Below the pieces are notes generated by a model. It saw only the letters and a program-made list of their open reading frames with translations, was not told the origin of the DNA and did no database searches. DNA of 64,000 bases, from NCBI GenBank assembly GCA_019637675.1, contig JAHBVE010000001.1, forward strand, positions 496,001 through 560,000. The letters are read 5' to 3'. A program made the position numbers and the translations under genes. Shown one piece after another: positions 32,864-41,585 of this stretch (positions are counted from its first letter, which is position 1; each line of letters opens with the position of its first letter). This DNA is from Anaerolineales bacterium. Its GTDB lineage: Bacteria; Chloroflexota; Anaerolineae; Anaerolineales; UBA11579.

Positions 32864-34744
32864 TTATTTGCGTCCGTTGGTGGCAGGCACCAGCGCCGGC
32901 GTTCCGCCGATGCGCTTGGCCGCGGCCGGCATCAGCTTCTCGAACTCGTCGCGGGAGATGGTCTCGACTTCGACCAGCTTCTCGGCGATCTTCTTGAGCT
33001 CCTTGCGGTACTTGGTCAGGATCTTCTTGGCCTGCGCATAGGCGGCCGTGACCATCTTCAGCACCTCACGGTCAATCTCCTCAGCGATGGCTTCGGAGTA
33101 GTCCTTCTGCTCTGAGATCTCACGGCCCAGGAACACCAGCTCTTCCTTCTGGCCATAGACCCGCGTGCCCAGCTTCTCGCTCATGCCGAGGCGCATCACC
33201 ATCTGGCGGGCGATGTTGGTGACGGTCTGGATGTCGCTCGATGCGCCGGAGGTGATGTCGTCGAACACCAGCTCTTCAGCGGCGCGACCGCCGAGGGCCA
33301 CCACCATGCGCTCCATCAGCTTGTTGCGGCTCACCATGTCGCGGTCTTCGTCAGGCAGGGCCAGCACATAGCCGCCGGCCTGGCCGCGCGGCACGATGGT
33401 GATCTTGTGGATCGGGTCAGCATTCGGCAGCACATGCCCAACGATGGCGTGGCCGGCCTCATGGTAGGCCACGATCAGCTTCTCTTCGGGGCTGATGATC
33501 TTGCTGCGGCGCTCAGGGCCGCCCAACATCACGCGCTCGACCGACTCTTCCAGCTCGTCCTGCCCGATGGTCTTCTTGTTGCGGCGGGCGGAGAGGATGG
33601 CCGCTTCGTTGACCAGGTTCTCCAGGTCAGCGCCCACAAAGCCAGGGGTGGCGCGGGCCAAGGTGGCCAGCTTGACTTCCTTGGCCAGCGGTTTGCCGCG
33701 TACGTGCACTTTGAGGATGGCTTCGCGGCCCTTCACATCAGGCGGGTCCATCGTCACGCGGCGGTCAAAGCGGCCGGGGCGCAACAGGGCCGGGTCCAGA
33801 ATGTCTGGGCGGTTGGTGGCGGCGATCATGATGATGTTGGTGTCGGTGTCGAAACCGTCCATCTCCACCAGCATCTGGTTGAGGGTCTGCTCACGCTCGT
33901 CGTGGCTGCCGCCCAGGCCAGCGCCACGTTGGCGGCCCACGGCGTCGATCTCATCAATGAAGATGATGCAGGGCGAATGGCGCTTGGCCTGCTCGAACAG
34001 GTCACGCACGCGGCTGGCGCCGACGCCCACGAACATCTCGACAAATTCAGAGCCGGAGATGGAGAAGAACGGCACGCCGGCTTCGCCCGAGACGGCTTTG
34101 GCCATCAGGGTCTTGCCCGTGCCGGGCTGGCCCACCAGCAGCACACCCTTAGGGATGCGCGCGCCGAGGGCGATGAACTTCTCAGGCTCTTTCAGGAATT
34201 CAACAATTTCCTGCAGGTCAACCTTGGCCTCGTCGGCCCCGGCCACGTCATTGAAAGTGACGGTGGGATTCTCGCCGGAGAACATGCGAGCGCGGGATTT
34301 GCCGAACGACATGGCGGCGTTGTTGCTGCCCTGGGCCTGGCGCATGACGAACCAGAATATGAGGCCGACGAAGATCAGCGGCCCCAGATAGGTCAGGACA
34401 GTGAGGATGCCGAGCCAGGCGCTGGGCGGGCGCACTTCCAGCTCAATGTTCTGCGCGCTCAGCTCTTCGGCAGTCACACCCAGGTCCAGCAGCTGCTGGA
34501 CGGTGGTCTGGCCGGCTTCACGCAGGGCGGTGCGCTCTGTGCCGTCTTTGTAGACCAGGCGCAGGGTTTCGTCATCGGTGACCAGGCGGCTTACCTGCCC
34601 GGCTTTGATGTCTGCCACGACCTGGTTAAGGGTCAGGATCTCTTGCGCGCCGGACTGCTGCTGGAAGCTGAATACCAGAAAGAACGCCAGCGCGGCGATA
34701 AAGAGGATATAGATCAGGGATACTCGAGTGCGAGGGCTGTTCAA
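32864..34744 (-). CDS. ftsH: ATP-dependent zinc metalloprotease FtsH
   Basis: A 626-residue membrane AAA protease. Two membrane helices (about 8-27 and 112-133) flank an outside domain. The AAA module has Walker [10 protein letters not shown] (about 207), Walker [15 protein letters not shown] region [20 protein letters not shown] and pore motif. The peptidase has the zinc site HEAGH (about 428). It degrades membrane and unfolded proteins. TTG is used as start, with a good GGAGG at the right distance; a TATAAT box lies at 34777-34782. Confidence 0.97.
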   Translation of the reverse strand: MNSPRTRVSLIYILFIAALAFFLVFSFQQQSGAQEILTLNQVVADIKAGQVSRLVTDDETLRLVYKDGTERTALREAGQTTVQQLLDLGVTAEELSAQNIELEVRPPSAWLGILTVLTYLGPLIFVGLIFWFVMRQAQGSNNAAMSFGKSRARMFSGENPTVTFNDVAGADEAKVDLQEIVEFLKEPEKFIALGARIPKGVLLVGQPGTGKTLMAKAVSGEAGVPFFSISGSEFVEMFVGVGASRVRDLFEQAKRHSPCIIFIDEIDAVGRQRGAGLGGSHDEREQTLNQMLVEMDGFDTDTNIIMIAATNRPDILDPALLRPGRFDRRVTMDPPDVKGREAILKVHVRGKPLAKEVKLATLARATPGFVGADLENLVNEAAILSARRNKKTIGQDELEESVERVMLGGPERRSKIISPEEKLIVAYHEAGHAIVGHVLPNADPIHKITIVPRGQAGGYVLALPDEDRDMVSRNKLMERMVVALGGRAAEELVFDDITSGASSDIQTVTNIARQMVMRLGMSEKLGTRVYGQKEELVFLGREISEQKDYSEAIAEEIDREVLKMVTAAYAQAKKILTKYRKELKKIAEKLVEVETISRDEFEKLMPAAAKRIGGTPALVPATNGRK

Positions 34745-35056
34745 ACTGGGCCTCCGGATATTAGAACAATCGCGGGATTATACCAACCCTGCTTCCTCTT
34801 GTTGAAATTGCGCTTACTTCTTATACATCTCTTACGCTGTGGGCTTTTGCCCTGAAAGTTATTATTGCGCGGATGGAGTGGGGGGTCGAAATATATTATT
34901 AACAACTTTTCCACGCAGTTTCAGGCATGCTGGCCTTATAGCATAGGTAGGTTTCGGGGTGTTGGGACTGAGGCAGGCGTCAAGGAGTTGAAACCTCAGC
35001 CACAGATGTGCGTGGGCTGCGCCCACACCACAGATTGACACAGATAACTATCCGCG
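34745..35056. other. 312-base intergenic gap with ftsH promoter and a CACAGAT-type repeat
   Basis: Holds the ftsH promoter at one end and a dispersed element at 34998-35048 (CACAGATGTGCGTGGGC, complementary GCCCACACCACAGAT, then GACACAGATAAC). I see no gene in the remainder. Confidence 0.6.
34777..34782 (-). promoter_or_regulatory. Putative -10 box of ftsH
   Basis: TATAAT on the minus strand with a weak TTCAAC (34801-34806) 18 bases upstream, then GGAGG before the TTG start at 34744. A leadered promoter, unlike the leaderless set. Confidence 0.5.
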
Positions 35057-35709
35057 TCAGGCTACCTCTCCGGCGGCGGGTGCGGCTGGCGTGCGCCGGT
35101 GGCGCAGGCCAGCCATGTACCTGCGCACGGGCGGGATGCGCACAGCCAGCAGGGCGGCCAGCAGGCCCAGATACAACCAGATCTCATTGGCGGATTCGGG
35201 TTGGTTCATGGCCACGAACTTGTGGCCGGTTTCCAGCAGCCCGTGCACAAGCCCCAGCACACCGGCCGTATAGACCAGCTTGTGCAGCCGGGTCCACCAT
35301 TTGCCCATGCGACGCTGGCTGCGTTGGTTGAGGTGACCGCCAGCGCGGTCAGGATGACCAGCGCCGCCAGGCCGATGCCGGCGGCCAGGTTTGGAATCGG
35401 CGTACGCAGCCAGCTGGTCTTGCTGTCCCAGACGTAGTAGCCGAAGTGCAGCGCCGCAAGCGCAAAGGTCCACAAACCGGCTGTGCGGCGCAGCCGCAGC
35501 AGGCTGCGCCAGCCGAAGACGGTGTTGAGCGGGGTGATGGCCAGGGTGATGAGCAGGAAGCGGGCAGCCCAGATGCCGGCCGCGACCATAGGCTCGCTTA
35601 CGCCGCTAAACTGTGAGGCGCGCGGCAGCCTGGTGACGGCTAGCAGGGCGGCCAGACCCAGGGTGTTGAGGAGGATGGCGCGCCAGTGAGTATGTATCCA
35701 TGTTTTCAT
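35057..35709 (-). pseudogene. msrQ: Frameshifted MsrQ/YedZ heme-binding membrane subunit
   Basis: Two frames together encode a near-complete MsrQ (about 217 residues). The first runs from ATG 35709 (MKTWIHTHWRAILLN) through SLLRLRRTAGLWTFALAALHFGYYVWD to LAVTSTNAA. The second continues with SQRRMGKWWTRLHKLVYTAGVLGLVHGL and the last helices. The break is at about 35323-35330, consistent with loss of one base. MsrQ supplies electrons to the periplasmic methionine sulfoxide reductase MsrP; no msrP is visible. It may be a real pseudogene or a sequencing error. Confidence 0.8.
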
Positions 35710-35770
35710 CGCAGTCTCCATACGGTATTTACCCCGGCCGGGCTGGTGGCGTTCCTTGCGAATTGCACAA

Positions 35771-35885
35771 CATCTCTGCCGCAGATGTGCGTGGGCGTAG
35801 CCCACGCCGCAGATGCACACGGATAATGCATAACCCAGATTGCTTCGTCAGCGCTGCTCCGCAGCGCATTCCTCGCAATGACGGT
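35771..35885. repeat. Two dispersed repeats side by side
   Basis: 35771-35829 is a CCGCAGATGTGCGTGGGC...GCCCACGCCGCAGATG element, nearly the same as 34998-35035. 35840-35885 is a CAGATTGCTTCGTC...CATTCCTCGCAATGAC element of the other family. They account for most of the 239-base gap between msrQ and the fabH terminator. Confidence 0.75.
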
Positions 35886-35894
35886 GGTGACAGA

Positions 35895-35923
35895 AAAACA
35901 CGCTGCCGAAGGCAGCGTGTTTT
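35895..35923 (-). terminator. Terminator of the fabF-fabH operon
   Basis: 13-bp perfect stem AAAACACGCTGCC/GGCAGCGTGTTTT with a 3-base loop; on the minus strand a run of T follows. Confidence 0.85.
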
Positions 35924-35948
35924 AGGTTGCGAAATCAGGCAGTGCTGA

Positions 35949-37052
35949 CTAGCCTCGGCGGCCCCAGAACAGGCCCTCGATGCGGCGCCAGATGCGGCGC
36001 ATGAGCGAGCGCAGCCAGGCGAAGCGGGTGTAGCGGCGCATGCGGATCGGCTCGGCCTGCTCGAACGGCCCGGTCCACTGCAGGGCCAGCGAGCCCCAGG
36101 TCAGCCCGGCGCCAAAACCCACCAGTACGGAATTATCGCCCCGGGTCAGCAGGCCCTCTTCCACGGCTTCGCACACCGCGATGGGGATAGAAGCGGTCGA
36201 GGTATTGCCGTAGCGGTCGATATTGACCATGAAGCGTTCCATCGGCAGCTTCAGGCCGCGGGCGGCGGCCTGGATGATGCGCAGGTTGGCCTGGTGCGGC
36301 ACGATCAGGGCCACATCCTCCACGTTCAGGTTGGCCTTATCCATCGCTTCTTTGGAAGCGGCGGCCATGACCCGGGTGGCAAAGCGGAACACTTCGTTGC
36401 CGTTCATGTGGATGAAGTGCTGCCCGGCGTCGATCGTGGCCTGGGATGCGGGCTTGGCGCTGCCGCCCGCGGGGATGTTGAGCAGATCGCCGCCCGAGCC
36501 GTCCGAGCGCAGCACAGAGGACAGCACGCCGCCGGGGTTCTCGGAGGCTTGCAGTACGAACGCGCCGGCGCCGTCGCCGAACAGAATGCAGGTAGTGCGG
36601 TCGTTCCAGTTCACCAGGCGCGAGAGCGTTTCCGAGCCAATGATGAGGGCGCTCTTGATCGCGCCGGCGCGGATGGATTGCGAGGCCATGCTCAGCGCGT
36701 AGATAAAGCCGGTGCACGCCGCCGAGAGATCGAACGCGCCAGCATGGTCTGCGCCGATGCGGTCTTGCACCAGGCTGGCGGTCGAGGGGAACAGATGCTC
36801 CGGCGAGGAGGTAGCGACGATGATGAGGTCGAGCTCGTTGGGCGGCAGTTTGGCCACCCGCAGGGCGTTGATGGCGGCTTCGGTGGCCAGCGAGGCGGTG
36901 GTCTGCCCCTTGGCGGCGATGCGCCGCTCGGCAATGCCGGTGCGCTCGCGGATCCAGGCGTCGTTGGTCTCTACGATCTTGGCCAGATCGTCATTGGTCA
37001 TGACCTTCTCTGGCACAGCCATCCCCCAGCCGGTGACGTGTGCGTAAGCCAT
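35949..37052 (-). CDS. fabH: Beta-ketoacyl-ACP synthase III
   Basis: A 367-residue thiolase-fold enzyme with Cys in LSAACTGFIYAL, His in VPHQANLRI and Asn in YGNTSTASIP. It starts fatty acid synthesis by condensing an acyl-CoA with malonyl-ACP. It extends about 40 residues beyond the typical end with a very basic tail (RMRRYTRFAWLRSLMRRIWRR), which could bind membrane or ACP. It overlaps fabF by one base (TGATG), so the two are coupled. Confidence 0.95.
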   Translation of the reverse strand: MAYAHVTGWGMAVPEKVMTNDDLAKIVETNDAWIRERTGIAERRIAAKGQTTASLATEAAINALRVAKLPPNELDLIIVATSSPEHLFPSTASLVQDRIGADHAGAFDLSAACTGFIYALSMASQSIRAGAIKSALIIGSETLSRLVNWNDRTTCILFGDGAGAFVLQASENPGGVLSSVLRSDGSGGDLLNIPAGGSAKPASQATIDAGQHFIHMNGNEVFRFATRVMAAASKEAMDKANLNVEDVALIVPHQANLRIIQAAARGLKLPMERFMVNIDRYGNTSTASIPIAVCEAVEEGLLTRGDNSVLVGFGAGLTWGSLALQWTGPFEQAEPIRMRRYTRFAWLRSLMRRIWRRIEGLFWGRRG

Positions 37053-38308
37053 CAGGCGGCCGCCTTCGCATCCTCGGCAGAACCGAGGATGATGGTGGCG
37101 TTGTGTCCGCCAAAGCCAAAGGAATTGGACATGACGGTCTTGATGTCCTTACGGACGGCGGTGTTGGGCGTGTAGTTGAGGTCACACTCAGGGTCGGGCA
37201 CCTGGTAGTTGATCGTGGGCGGCACGATGCCGTCACGCATCGCCAGCAGCGAGAACACGGCTTCCAGTGCGCCGCCGGCGCCCATCAGGTGGCCGGTCAT
37301 TGACTTGGTCGAGGAGATCGCCATGTCGTAGGCGCGCTCGCCGAAGACGGTCTTGATCGCAGCGGTCTCGCTCTTGTCGTTGAGCGGGGTGCTGGTGCCG
37401 TGGGCGTTGACGTAGTCGATCTCCTCGGGCTTGACGCCGGCGTCGTTGAGCGCCATGCGCATGCAGTCGGCCGCGCCGCGCCCGTTCTCGGACGGGGCGG
37501 AGATGTGGAAAGCGTCATTGGTGCTGCCATAGCCCAGCACCTCGCCCAGGATGCGGGCGCCGCGCTTGAGGGCATGCTCCAGTGATTCGAGCACGAGCAC
37601 CGCCGAACCTTCGCCCATCACGAAGCCATCACGCTCCTTGTCGAAGGGGCGCGAGGCGTGCTGCGGGTCGTCGTTGCGGGTGCTCAGGGCGGTCATGTTG
37701 GCCAGGCCCGCCACCGAGGGCTGCACGATGGCGGCTTCTGAGCCGCCGGCCAGCATCACGTCGGCCTGGCCGCGGCGGATCACTTCGGCCGCCTCGCCGA
37801 GGGCGTTGGTGCCGGTGGCGCAGGCGGTCACCACGGCAAAGTTGGGGCCTTGGATCTGCATATGGATGGCGATCATGCCGCCAACCGTGTCGGCCAGCAT
37901 CATCGGCACCATGAAGGGGCTGACGCGGTCTGGGCCTTTTTCCACAAGGGTCTTGATCTGGTCGTACAACGTATGAGCGCCGCCGATGCCGGTGCCAACC
38001 ACCGCGCCGATGCGCAGGCGGTTCTCGTCGGTGATCTTGAGGTCAGCATCCTGCACGGCTTGCTGCGCAGCGGCCACGCCGAGCTGGGTGAAGCGGTCCA
38101 TGCGGCGGGCTTCACGCGTGCCGTACATCGCCGCGCCGTCAAAGCCTTTGACCTCGCAGGCGATCTGGGTCTTGTAGTCGCTGGGGTCGTAGTGAGTGAT
38201 GCGCCCCGCGCCAGAAACGCCGGCCACGGCGTTTTGCCAGGAGCTGGCTACGTCATTGCCAAGCGGGCTTAGACAGCCCAAGCCGGTGATCACGATGCGT
38301 TTTTTCAT
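37052..38308 (-). CDS. fabF: Beta-ketoacyl-ACP synthase II
   Basis: A 418-residue elongating ketosynthase. The active Cys is in VTACATGTNALGEA, with His in NAHGTSTPLNDKSE and Lys-His in TKSMTGHLMGAGGALEAVFSLLAM. It extends acyl-ACP in fatty acid synthesis. MKKRIVITGLGCLSPLGND is the standard N-terminus, so the 14-residue upstream extension is rejected. It is first in a two-gene operon with fabH, ending at the hairpin at 35895-35923. Confidence 0.96.
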   Translation of the reverse strand: MKKRIVITGLGCLSPLGNDVASSWQNAVAGVSGAGRITHYDPSDYKTQIACEVKGFDGAAMYGTREARRMDRFTQLGVAAAQQAVQDADLKITDENRLRIGAVVGTGIGGAHTLYDQIKTLVEKGPDRVSPFMVPMMLADTVGGMIAIHMQIQGPNFAVVTACATGTNALGEAAEVIRRGQADVMLAGGSEAAIVQPSVAGLANMTALSTRNDDPQHASRPFDKERDGFVMGEGSAVLVLESLEHALKRGARILGEVLGYGSTNDAFHISAPSENGRGAADCMRMALNDAGVKPEEIDYVNAHGTSTPLNDKSETAAIKTVFGERAYDMAISSTKSMTGHLMGAGGALEAVFSLLAMRDGIVPPTINYQVPDPECDLNYTPNTAVRKDIKTVMSNSFGFGGHNATIILGSAEDAKAAA

Positions 38309-38371
38309 ATATTTTGGGCCCTTCGTGAAGCTTTGAACGCTATAACCCAACCTGCATGGCAGGGATACGCA

Positions 38372-39274
38372 CTAATTCGGCTGGATTTTGGAATTGTGTG
38401 CAGCGCGTGGTTTCAGCTGCACCAATAGTGTACCCAGTGCGGCCAGCAGCAGGCCGATGCCTTGCATTAGCGAAATGCGCTCGCCGAGAAAGACCCAGGC
38501 CAGGATGGCGATCTGGATCAGCATGGTGTTGTTGATCACGCCCGACTCGGCTGCGGGTAATGTGCGCAGCGTATAGTTCCATAAAGTGAATGCGAAGGCC
38601 GTATTGACCGCCGCCAGCCAGAAGATGATGAGCCACTCGCGCCCGCTGAGCGTGGGCCACGGCTCGGTCAGCAGGCCCAGCGCCAGCAGAGCCGCAGAGC
38701 CCACGCCAATGCTTACGCCGGTGACGCTGAGGGCGGAGAGCTTGGCCTGCCGGTTGAGCGCCCGGCCCTGGATGGCTGCGACGGAAGTGGCCAGCAGGTT
38801 GATCACGCCGACCGCCAACCCAAATGTGGAGACCGCGCCAAGGCGGCCGAAGTATACGAAGGCGCCGATCAGCACGATGGCCACGCCCATCCACTGACGG
38901 CCGCGCAAATGCTCGCCGAGGAACACTACGCCGAGGAAGGCGATCGACAAGGTGCTCAGGCTAAGCAGCAGGCTTAGTGTATGGGCGGGTATATGCGCCA
39001 GCGCAATGAACTGGGCGCCCTGCGTGATGGCGATGGCCACTAGGCCAAGCAAGACCAGCGCGATCAGGTCATTGCGCTGCAGGCCCGCAAGCTCTCGCCG
39101 GGACGCTGGGCGCAGCAGCCAGGGCAGCATGATCACGAAGGCCAGGCCGTAGCGCAGCCCGGCGAACAGCAGCGGCGGGATCTCGCCCAGGCCGATCTTG
39201 ATCAGCACCCACGAGGTGGACCACAGGAAGGTGACGAGCAGGGCGAGCCAGATAGCTTTTGTGCGAGGGTTCAT
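38372..39274 (-). CDS. EamA/DMT family transporter
   Basis: A 300-residue protein with ten membrane helices in two EamA repeats (LLVTFLWSTSWVLIKIGLGEIPPLLFAGLRYGLAF, and the second from FWLAAVNTAFAFTLWNYTLRTLPAAESGVINNTMLIQIAILAWVFLGERISLMQGIGLLLAALG). DMT proteins move small metabolites or amino acids; the substrate is unknown. Start MNPRTKAIWLAL chosen; a 7-residue extension is unlikely. Confidence 0.92.
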   Translation of the reverse strand: MNPRTKAIWLALLVTFLWSTSWVLIKIGLGEIPPLLFAGLRYGLAFVIMLPWLLRPASRRELAGLQRNDLIALVLLGLVAIAITQGAQFIALAHIPAHTLSLLLSLSTLSIAFLGVVFLGEHLRGRQWMGVAIVLIGAFVYFGRLGAVSTFGLAVGVINLLATSVAAIQGRALNRQAKLSALSVTGVSIGVGSAALLALGLLTEPWPTLSGREWLIIFWLAAVNTAFAFTLWNYTLRTLPAAESGVINNTMLIQIAILAWVFLGERISLMQGIGLLLAALGTLLVQLKPRAAHNSKIQPN

Positions 39275-39284
39275 GGAGAGTGAA

Positions 39285-39420
39285 TGCAGAGGCAAGTCAG
39301 AAGGCGGAAGTCAGAATTGTGAAGTGTAAAGCAAGTAAGAATGCGGAAGTCAGAATTGTGAAGTTGTGTTTGCATGCAAGGAAATTCTCACTTCTGCATT
39401 CTGAACTCTAACTTGCTTTT
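39285..39420. repeat. AAGTCAGAATTGTGAAGT-type dispersed inverted repeat
   Basis: Two direct copies of GCGGAAGTCAGAATTGTGAAGT and complementary CTCACTTCTGCATTCTGAACTCTAACTTGC. Related to 48275-48345. Confidence 0.7.
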
Positions 39421-39435
39421 GTCTTTTGCTTTCCC

Positions 39436-39765
39436 TTACTCTGGCCCCACAACAAACACGGGTGGGATGGGGTGGCATTGCCCGCAGCCCACTCGCGGCT
39501 CCTCGACGGTGCATTGGCACTGGCTGCACTCGGCGGTGACCTGCACGGCTGGCTTCATAAAGAAGAGCGGCTTGTGGATGCGGGGCACCAGCGCCTGGTG
39601 CTCGCAGGCGTTGGCCGCCAGGATCTCGGGTACGGGGCAATCGGTGCACAGGTCGGGCGACCAGGCCAGGCGGTGCGCATCCAGCAGGCGGCAGCGCTCA
39701 ATGTTGCGGCCGCGGAAGTAATCTCCGTGGAAATGGCGGCACTCGCGGCCGGCCGGCGTGATCAT
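39436..39765 (-). CDS. Cys-rich protein, probable metal-binding, unknown function
   Basis: A 109-residue protein with 11 Cys in pairs (CRHFHGDYFRGRNIERCRLL, LCTDCP, NACEHQ, CSQCQC, GCGQCHP). It has no membrane helix or signal. The arrangement suggests zinc ribbons or a metal-cluster protein. The start ATG lies immediately after a dispersed repeat. I do not recognise a named family. Confidence 0.6.
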   Translation of the reverse strand: MITPAGRECRHFHGDYFRGRNIERCRLLDAHRLAWSPDLCTDCPVPEILAANACEHQALVPRIHKPLFFMKPAVQVTAECSQCQCTVEEPRVGCGQCHPIPPVFVVGPE

Positions 39766-39777
39766 GGGGCGATTTTA

Positions 39778-39895
39778 TCCACAGATGAACACGGATGAAA
39801 CTTCTGCCGCAGATATGCGTTGCTGCGCAACGCTGCAGATAAATACAGATAAAAGCAGAAATCTGCGTTCATCCGCGTTTATCTGCGGCTAACTA
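39778..39895. repeat. Long CACAGATGAACACGGATG composite repeat
   Basis: Begins TCCACAGATGAACACGGATG, continues with CCGCAGATATGCGTTGC/GCAACGCTGCAGAT, and ends with the complement CTGCGTTCATCCGCGTTTATCTGCGG. Abuts the efp stop codon. Confidence 0.8.
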
Positions 39896-40453
39896 TTAAA
39901 CCCGCGTAACGTACTCGCCGGTGCGGGTGTCAACCCGGATCGTGTCGCCCTGGTTGACGAAAGCGGGCACCTGCACCTGCAGGCCGGTCTCGGTCGTCAC
40001 CAGCTTGTTCACGCCGGTGGCGGTGTCGCCGCGTACGGCCACATCGGCTTGGGTCACTTCCAGGTCTACGGTGGTGGGCAGCTCCACGTCTAGCGGCTCC
40101 TCGCCGTAGAAGGTCAGCTTGGCGTCCATGCCGGCTTTGAGGTAGGGGGCCGAGTCGCCCAGCACTTCGGAGGGCAGGGCGGGCTGGTCAAAGGTCTCGT
40201 GGTCCATGAAGATGTAGTTGTCGCCATCTTTGTAGAGGAACTGGACATTGTGGAAGTCCAGGCGCACGTCTTGCACGCGCATGCCAGAGTTCCAGGTGCG
40301 TTCGGTGATGGCGCCGGTGCGCAGGTTGCGGGCCTTGATGCGGATGGTGGCGCTGCCGCGGCCGGGCTTGTTGTGCGAATATTCCAGGACTTTGAACAGG
40401 TGGCCGTCTTCTTCGAAGGTCACCCCTTTGCGCAGGTCATTTACATCGATCAT
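39896..40453 (-). CDS. efp: Elongation factor P
   Basis: A 185-residue three-domain beta-barrel protein that rescues ribosomes stalled at polyproline. The loop that reaches the peptidyl-transfer centre is HNKPGRGSAT, with Arg32 where many bacteria have a modified Lys. Domains II and III (PALPSEVLGDSAPYLKAGMDAKLTFYGEEPLDVELP ... VPAFVNQGDTIRVDTRTGEYVTRV) are normal. GAGGAG lies 10 bases before ATG 40453. Confidence 0.96.
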   Translation of the reverse strand: MIDVNDLRKGVTFEEDGHLFKVLEYSHNKPGRGSATIRIKARNLRTGAITERTWNSGMRVQDVRLDFHNVQFLYKDGDNYIFMDHETFDQPALPSEVLGDSAPYLKAGMDAKLTFYGEEPLDVELPTTVDLEVTQADVAVRGDTATGVNKLVTTETGLQVQVPAFVNQGDTIRVDTRTGEYVTRV

Positions 40454-40647
40454 CGTGCGGTTTCTCCTCTATACGCCGGCAAAATAGCGGCGGGGCATTA
40501 TAGCCCAGTTAGTTGGCGGAGATGAGCGTAGCTCTCCTTCAGCGCTCTGTTGCAAACCAGAAAATTACTGCTTGCTAATCACTTCCTTCTCAGACCAGCG
40601 TACTACTGAGGCGCGATGGGCTGCGTGGTAAACTCGTGTCAATTGCC

Positions 40648-41058
40648 ATGGCAGAGCAGCAGATCCGCAAAGTTGTATGCGTTGAAGACGAGCAGGAGAT
40701 GATCGATCTCATCCGGCTCATCCTCGGCCGCCGGGGTTTCGAGGTGCTGGGCGCCAACGGCGGTGTGCGCGGGCTGGAGCTGATCCGGGCCGAGAAGCCC
40801 GATATTGTCCTGCTCGACCTGATGATGCCCGAGATGGACGGCTGGCAGGTCTACCAGCAGCTCAAAGCCGACCCGGCCACCGAGCATATCCCGGTGGTGG
40901 TCGTGACCGCCAAAGCCCAGAACATTGACAAAGTGCTTGGCCTGCATATCGCCAAGGTGGATGACTACATTTCCAAGCCGTTCAGCCTGCAAGAGCTGGT
41001 GGACCGCGTTGAAGCGGTGCTGGAGCGCCAGGGCCAGGCGGCCGAAACCGGCAACTAA
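40648..41058 (+). CDS. Single-domain response regulator
   Basis: A 136-residue receiver protein without an output domain. Acidic pocket VCVEDEQEM, phospho-acceptor Asp in IVLLDLMMPEMDG, Thr in VVVVTAK and Lys in YISKPFSL are all present. It would pass signals by protein contact. ATG 40648 is preferred; a GTG 12 bases earlier is possible, and TAAACT lies at 40629-40634. Confidence 0.9.
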   Translation: MAEQQIRKVVCVEDEQEMIDLIRLILGRRGFEVLGANGGVRGLELIRAEKPDIVLLDLMMPEMDGWQVYQQLKADPATEHIPVVVVTAKAQNIDKVLGLHIAKVDDYISKPFSLQELVDRVEAVLERQGQAAETGN

Positions 41059-41093
41059 GCCTATTCTTCGCAGCACGGCGGCTGTACTCCCAT

Positions 41094-41462
41094 ATGCGCC
41101 AGGTAACCATCCACAACCGAACACGCCCCTTTCAAAGCCCGCTTACAGCGGGCTTTGCTGATGGCTTCTTTGCCAAGCTGCGCGGGCTGGCCTTCCGCCG
41201 CCGCCTGGCGGCGGGGGAAGGCCTAGTGCTGGCCGAGCCGGCCGAGAGCCGGGCCGGGGCCAGCATCCATATGCTGGGCATGGCCTTCGACCTGTGCGTG
41301 GTGTGGCTGGATAGCGATCTTCAGGTCGTAGACCTGAAGATCGCACGACGCTGGCGCAGCGTGCTGCTGCCCGCCAAGCCAGCCCGCTATGTGATAGAGT
41401 GTGCGCCGAGCCGTTATGCCGAATTCCAGATTGGTGACCAGCTTGCCTTCGAAGATAGTTAG
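41094..41462 (+). CDS. DUF192 family protein
   Basis: A 122-residue protein of family PF02643. Recognisable segments are TAGFADGFFAKLRGLAFRR, HMLGMAFDLCVVWLDSDLQVVDLK and PAKPARYVIECAPSRYAEFQIGDQL. Members are often secreted and occur next to envelope functions; this one lacks a signal peptide. Its reaction is unknown. The M23 peptidase gene follows, with the putative start about 20 bases after this stop codon. Confidence 0.88.
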   Translation: MRQVTIHNRTRPFQSPLTAGFADGFFAKLRGLAFRRRLAAGEGLVLAEPAESRAGASIHMLGMAFDLCVVWLDSDLQVVDLKIARRWRSVLLPAKPARYVIECAPSRYAEFQIGDQLAFEDS

Positions 41463-41470
41463 CCTCTTCT

Positions 41471-41585
41471 CGTCATTGCGAGGAGTGCGCAGCAAAGCTG
41501 CGCCGACGAAGCAATCTCCAAGTCGGTTTGCAAACCTGCTTGGGGATTGCTTCGAGCGCAGGCAAAGCCTGCGCCTCGCAAAGAC
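41471..41585. repeat. TCATTGCGAGGAG...GGGATTGCTTCG repeat entering a coding frame
   Basis: CGTCATTGCGAGGAGTGCGC, GACGAAGCAATCTCC and the complements GGGATTGCTTCGAGCG and CGCCTCGCAAAGAC. The M23 peptidase frame is open through the whole element, and any usable start codon lies within or before it. Confidence 0.8.

Noticed and set aside
33407-34855. A 482-residue frame opposite ftsH, and similar long antisense frames at 3913-5184, 48499-49959 and 59778-61031
   Set aside because: All are third-position GC artefacts of real genes on the other strand.
35206-35820. MsrQ start at 35820
   Set aside because: The first 37 residues are translated from a dispersed repeat and are Cys/His/Arg-rich; the family N-terminus begins at MKTWIHTHW (35709).
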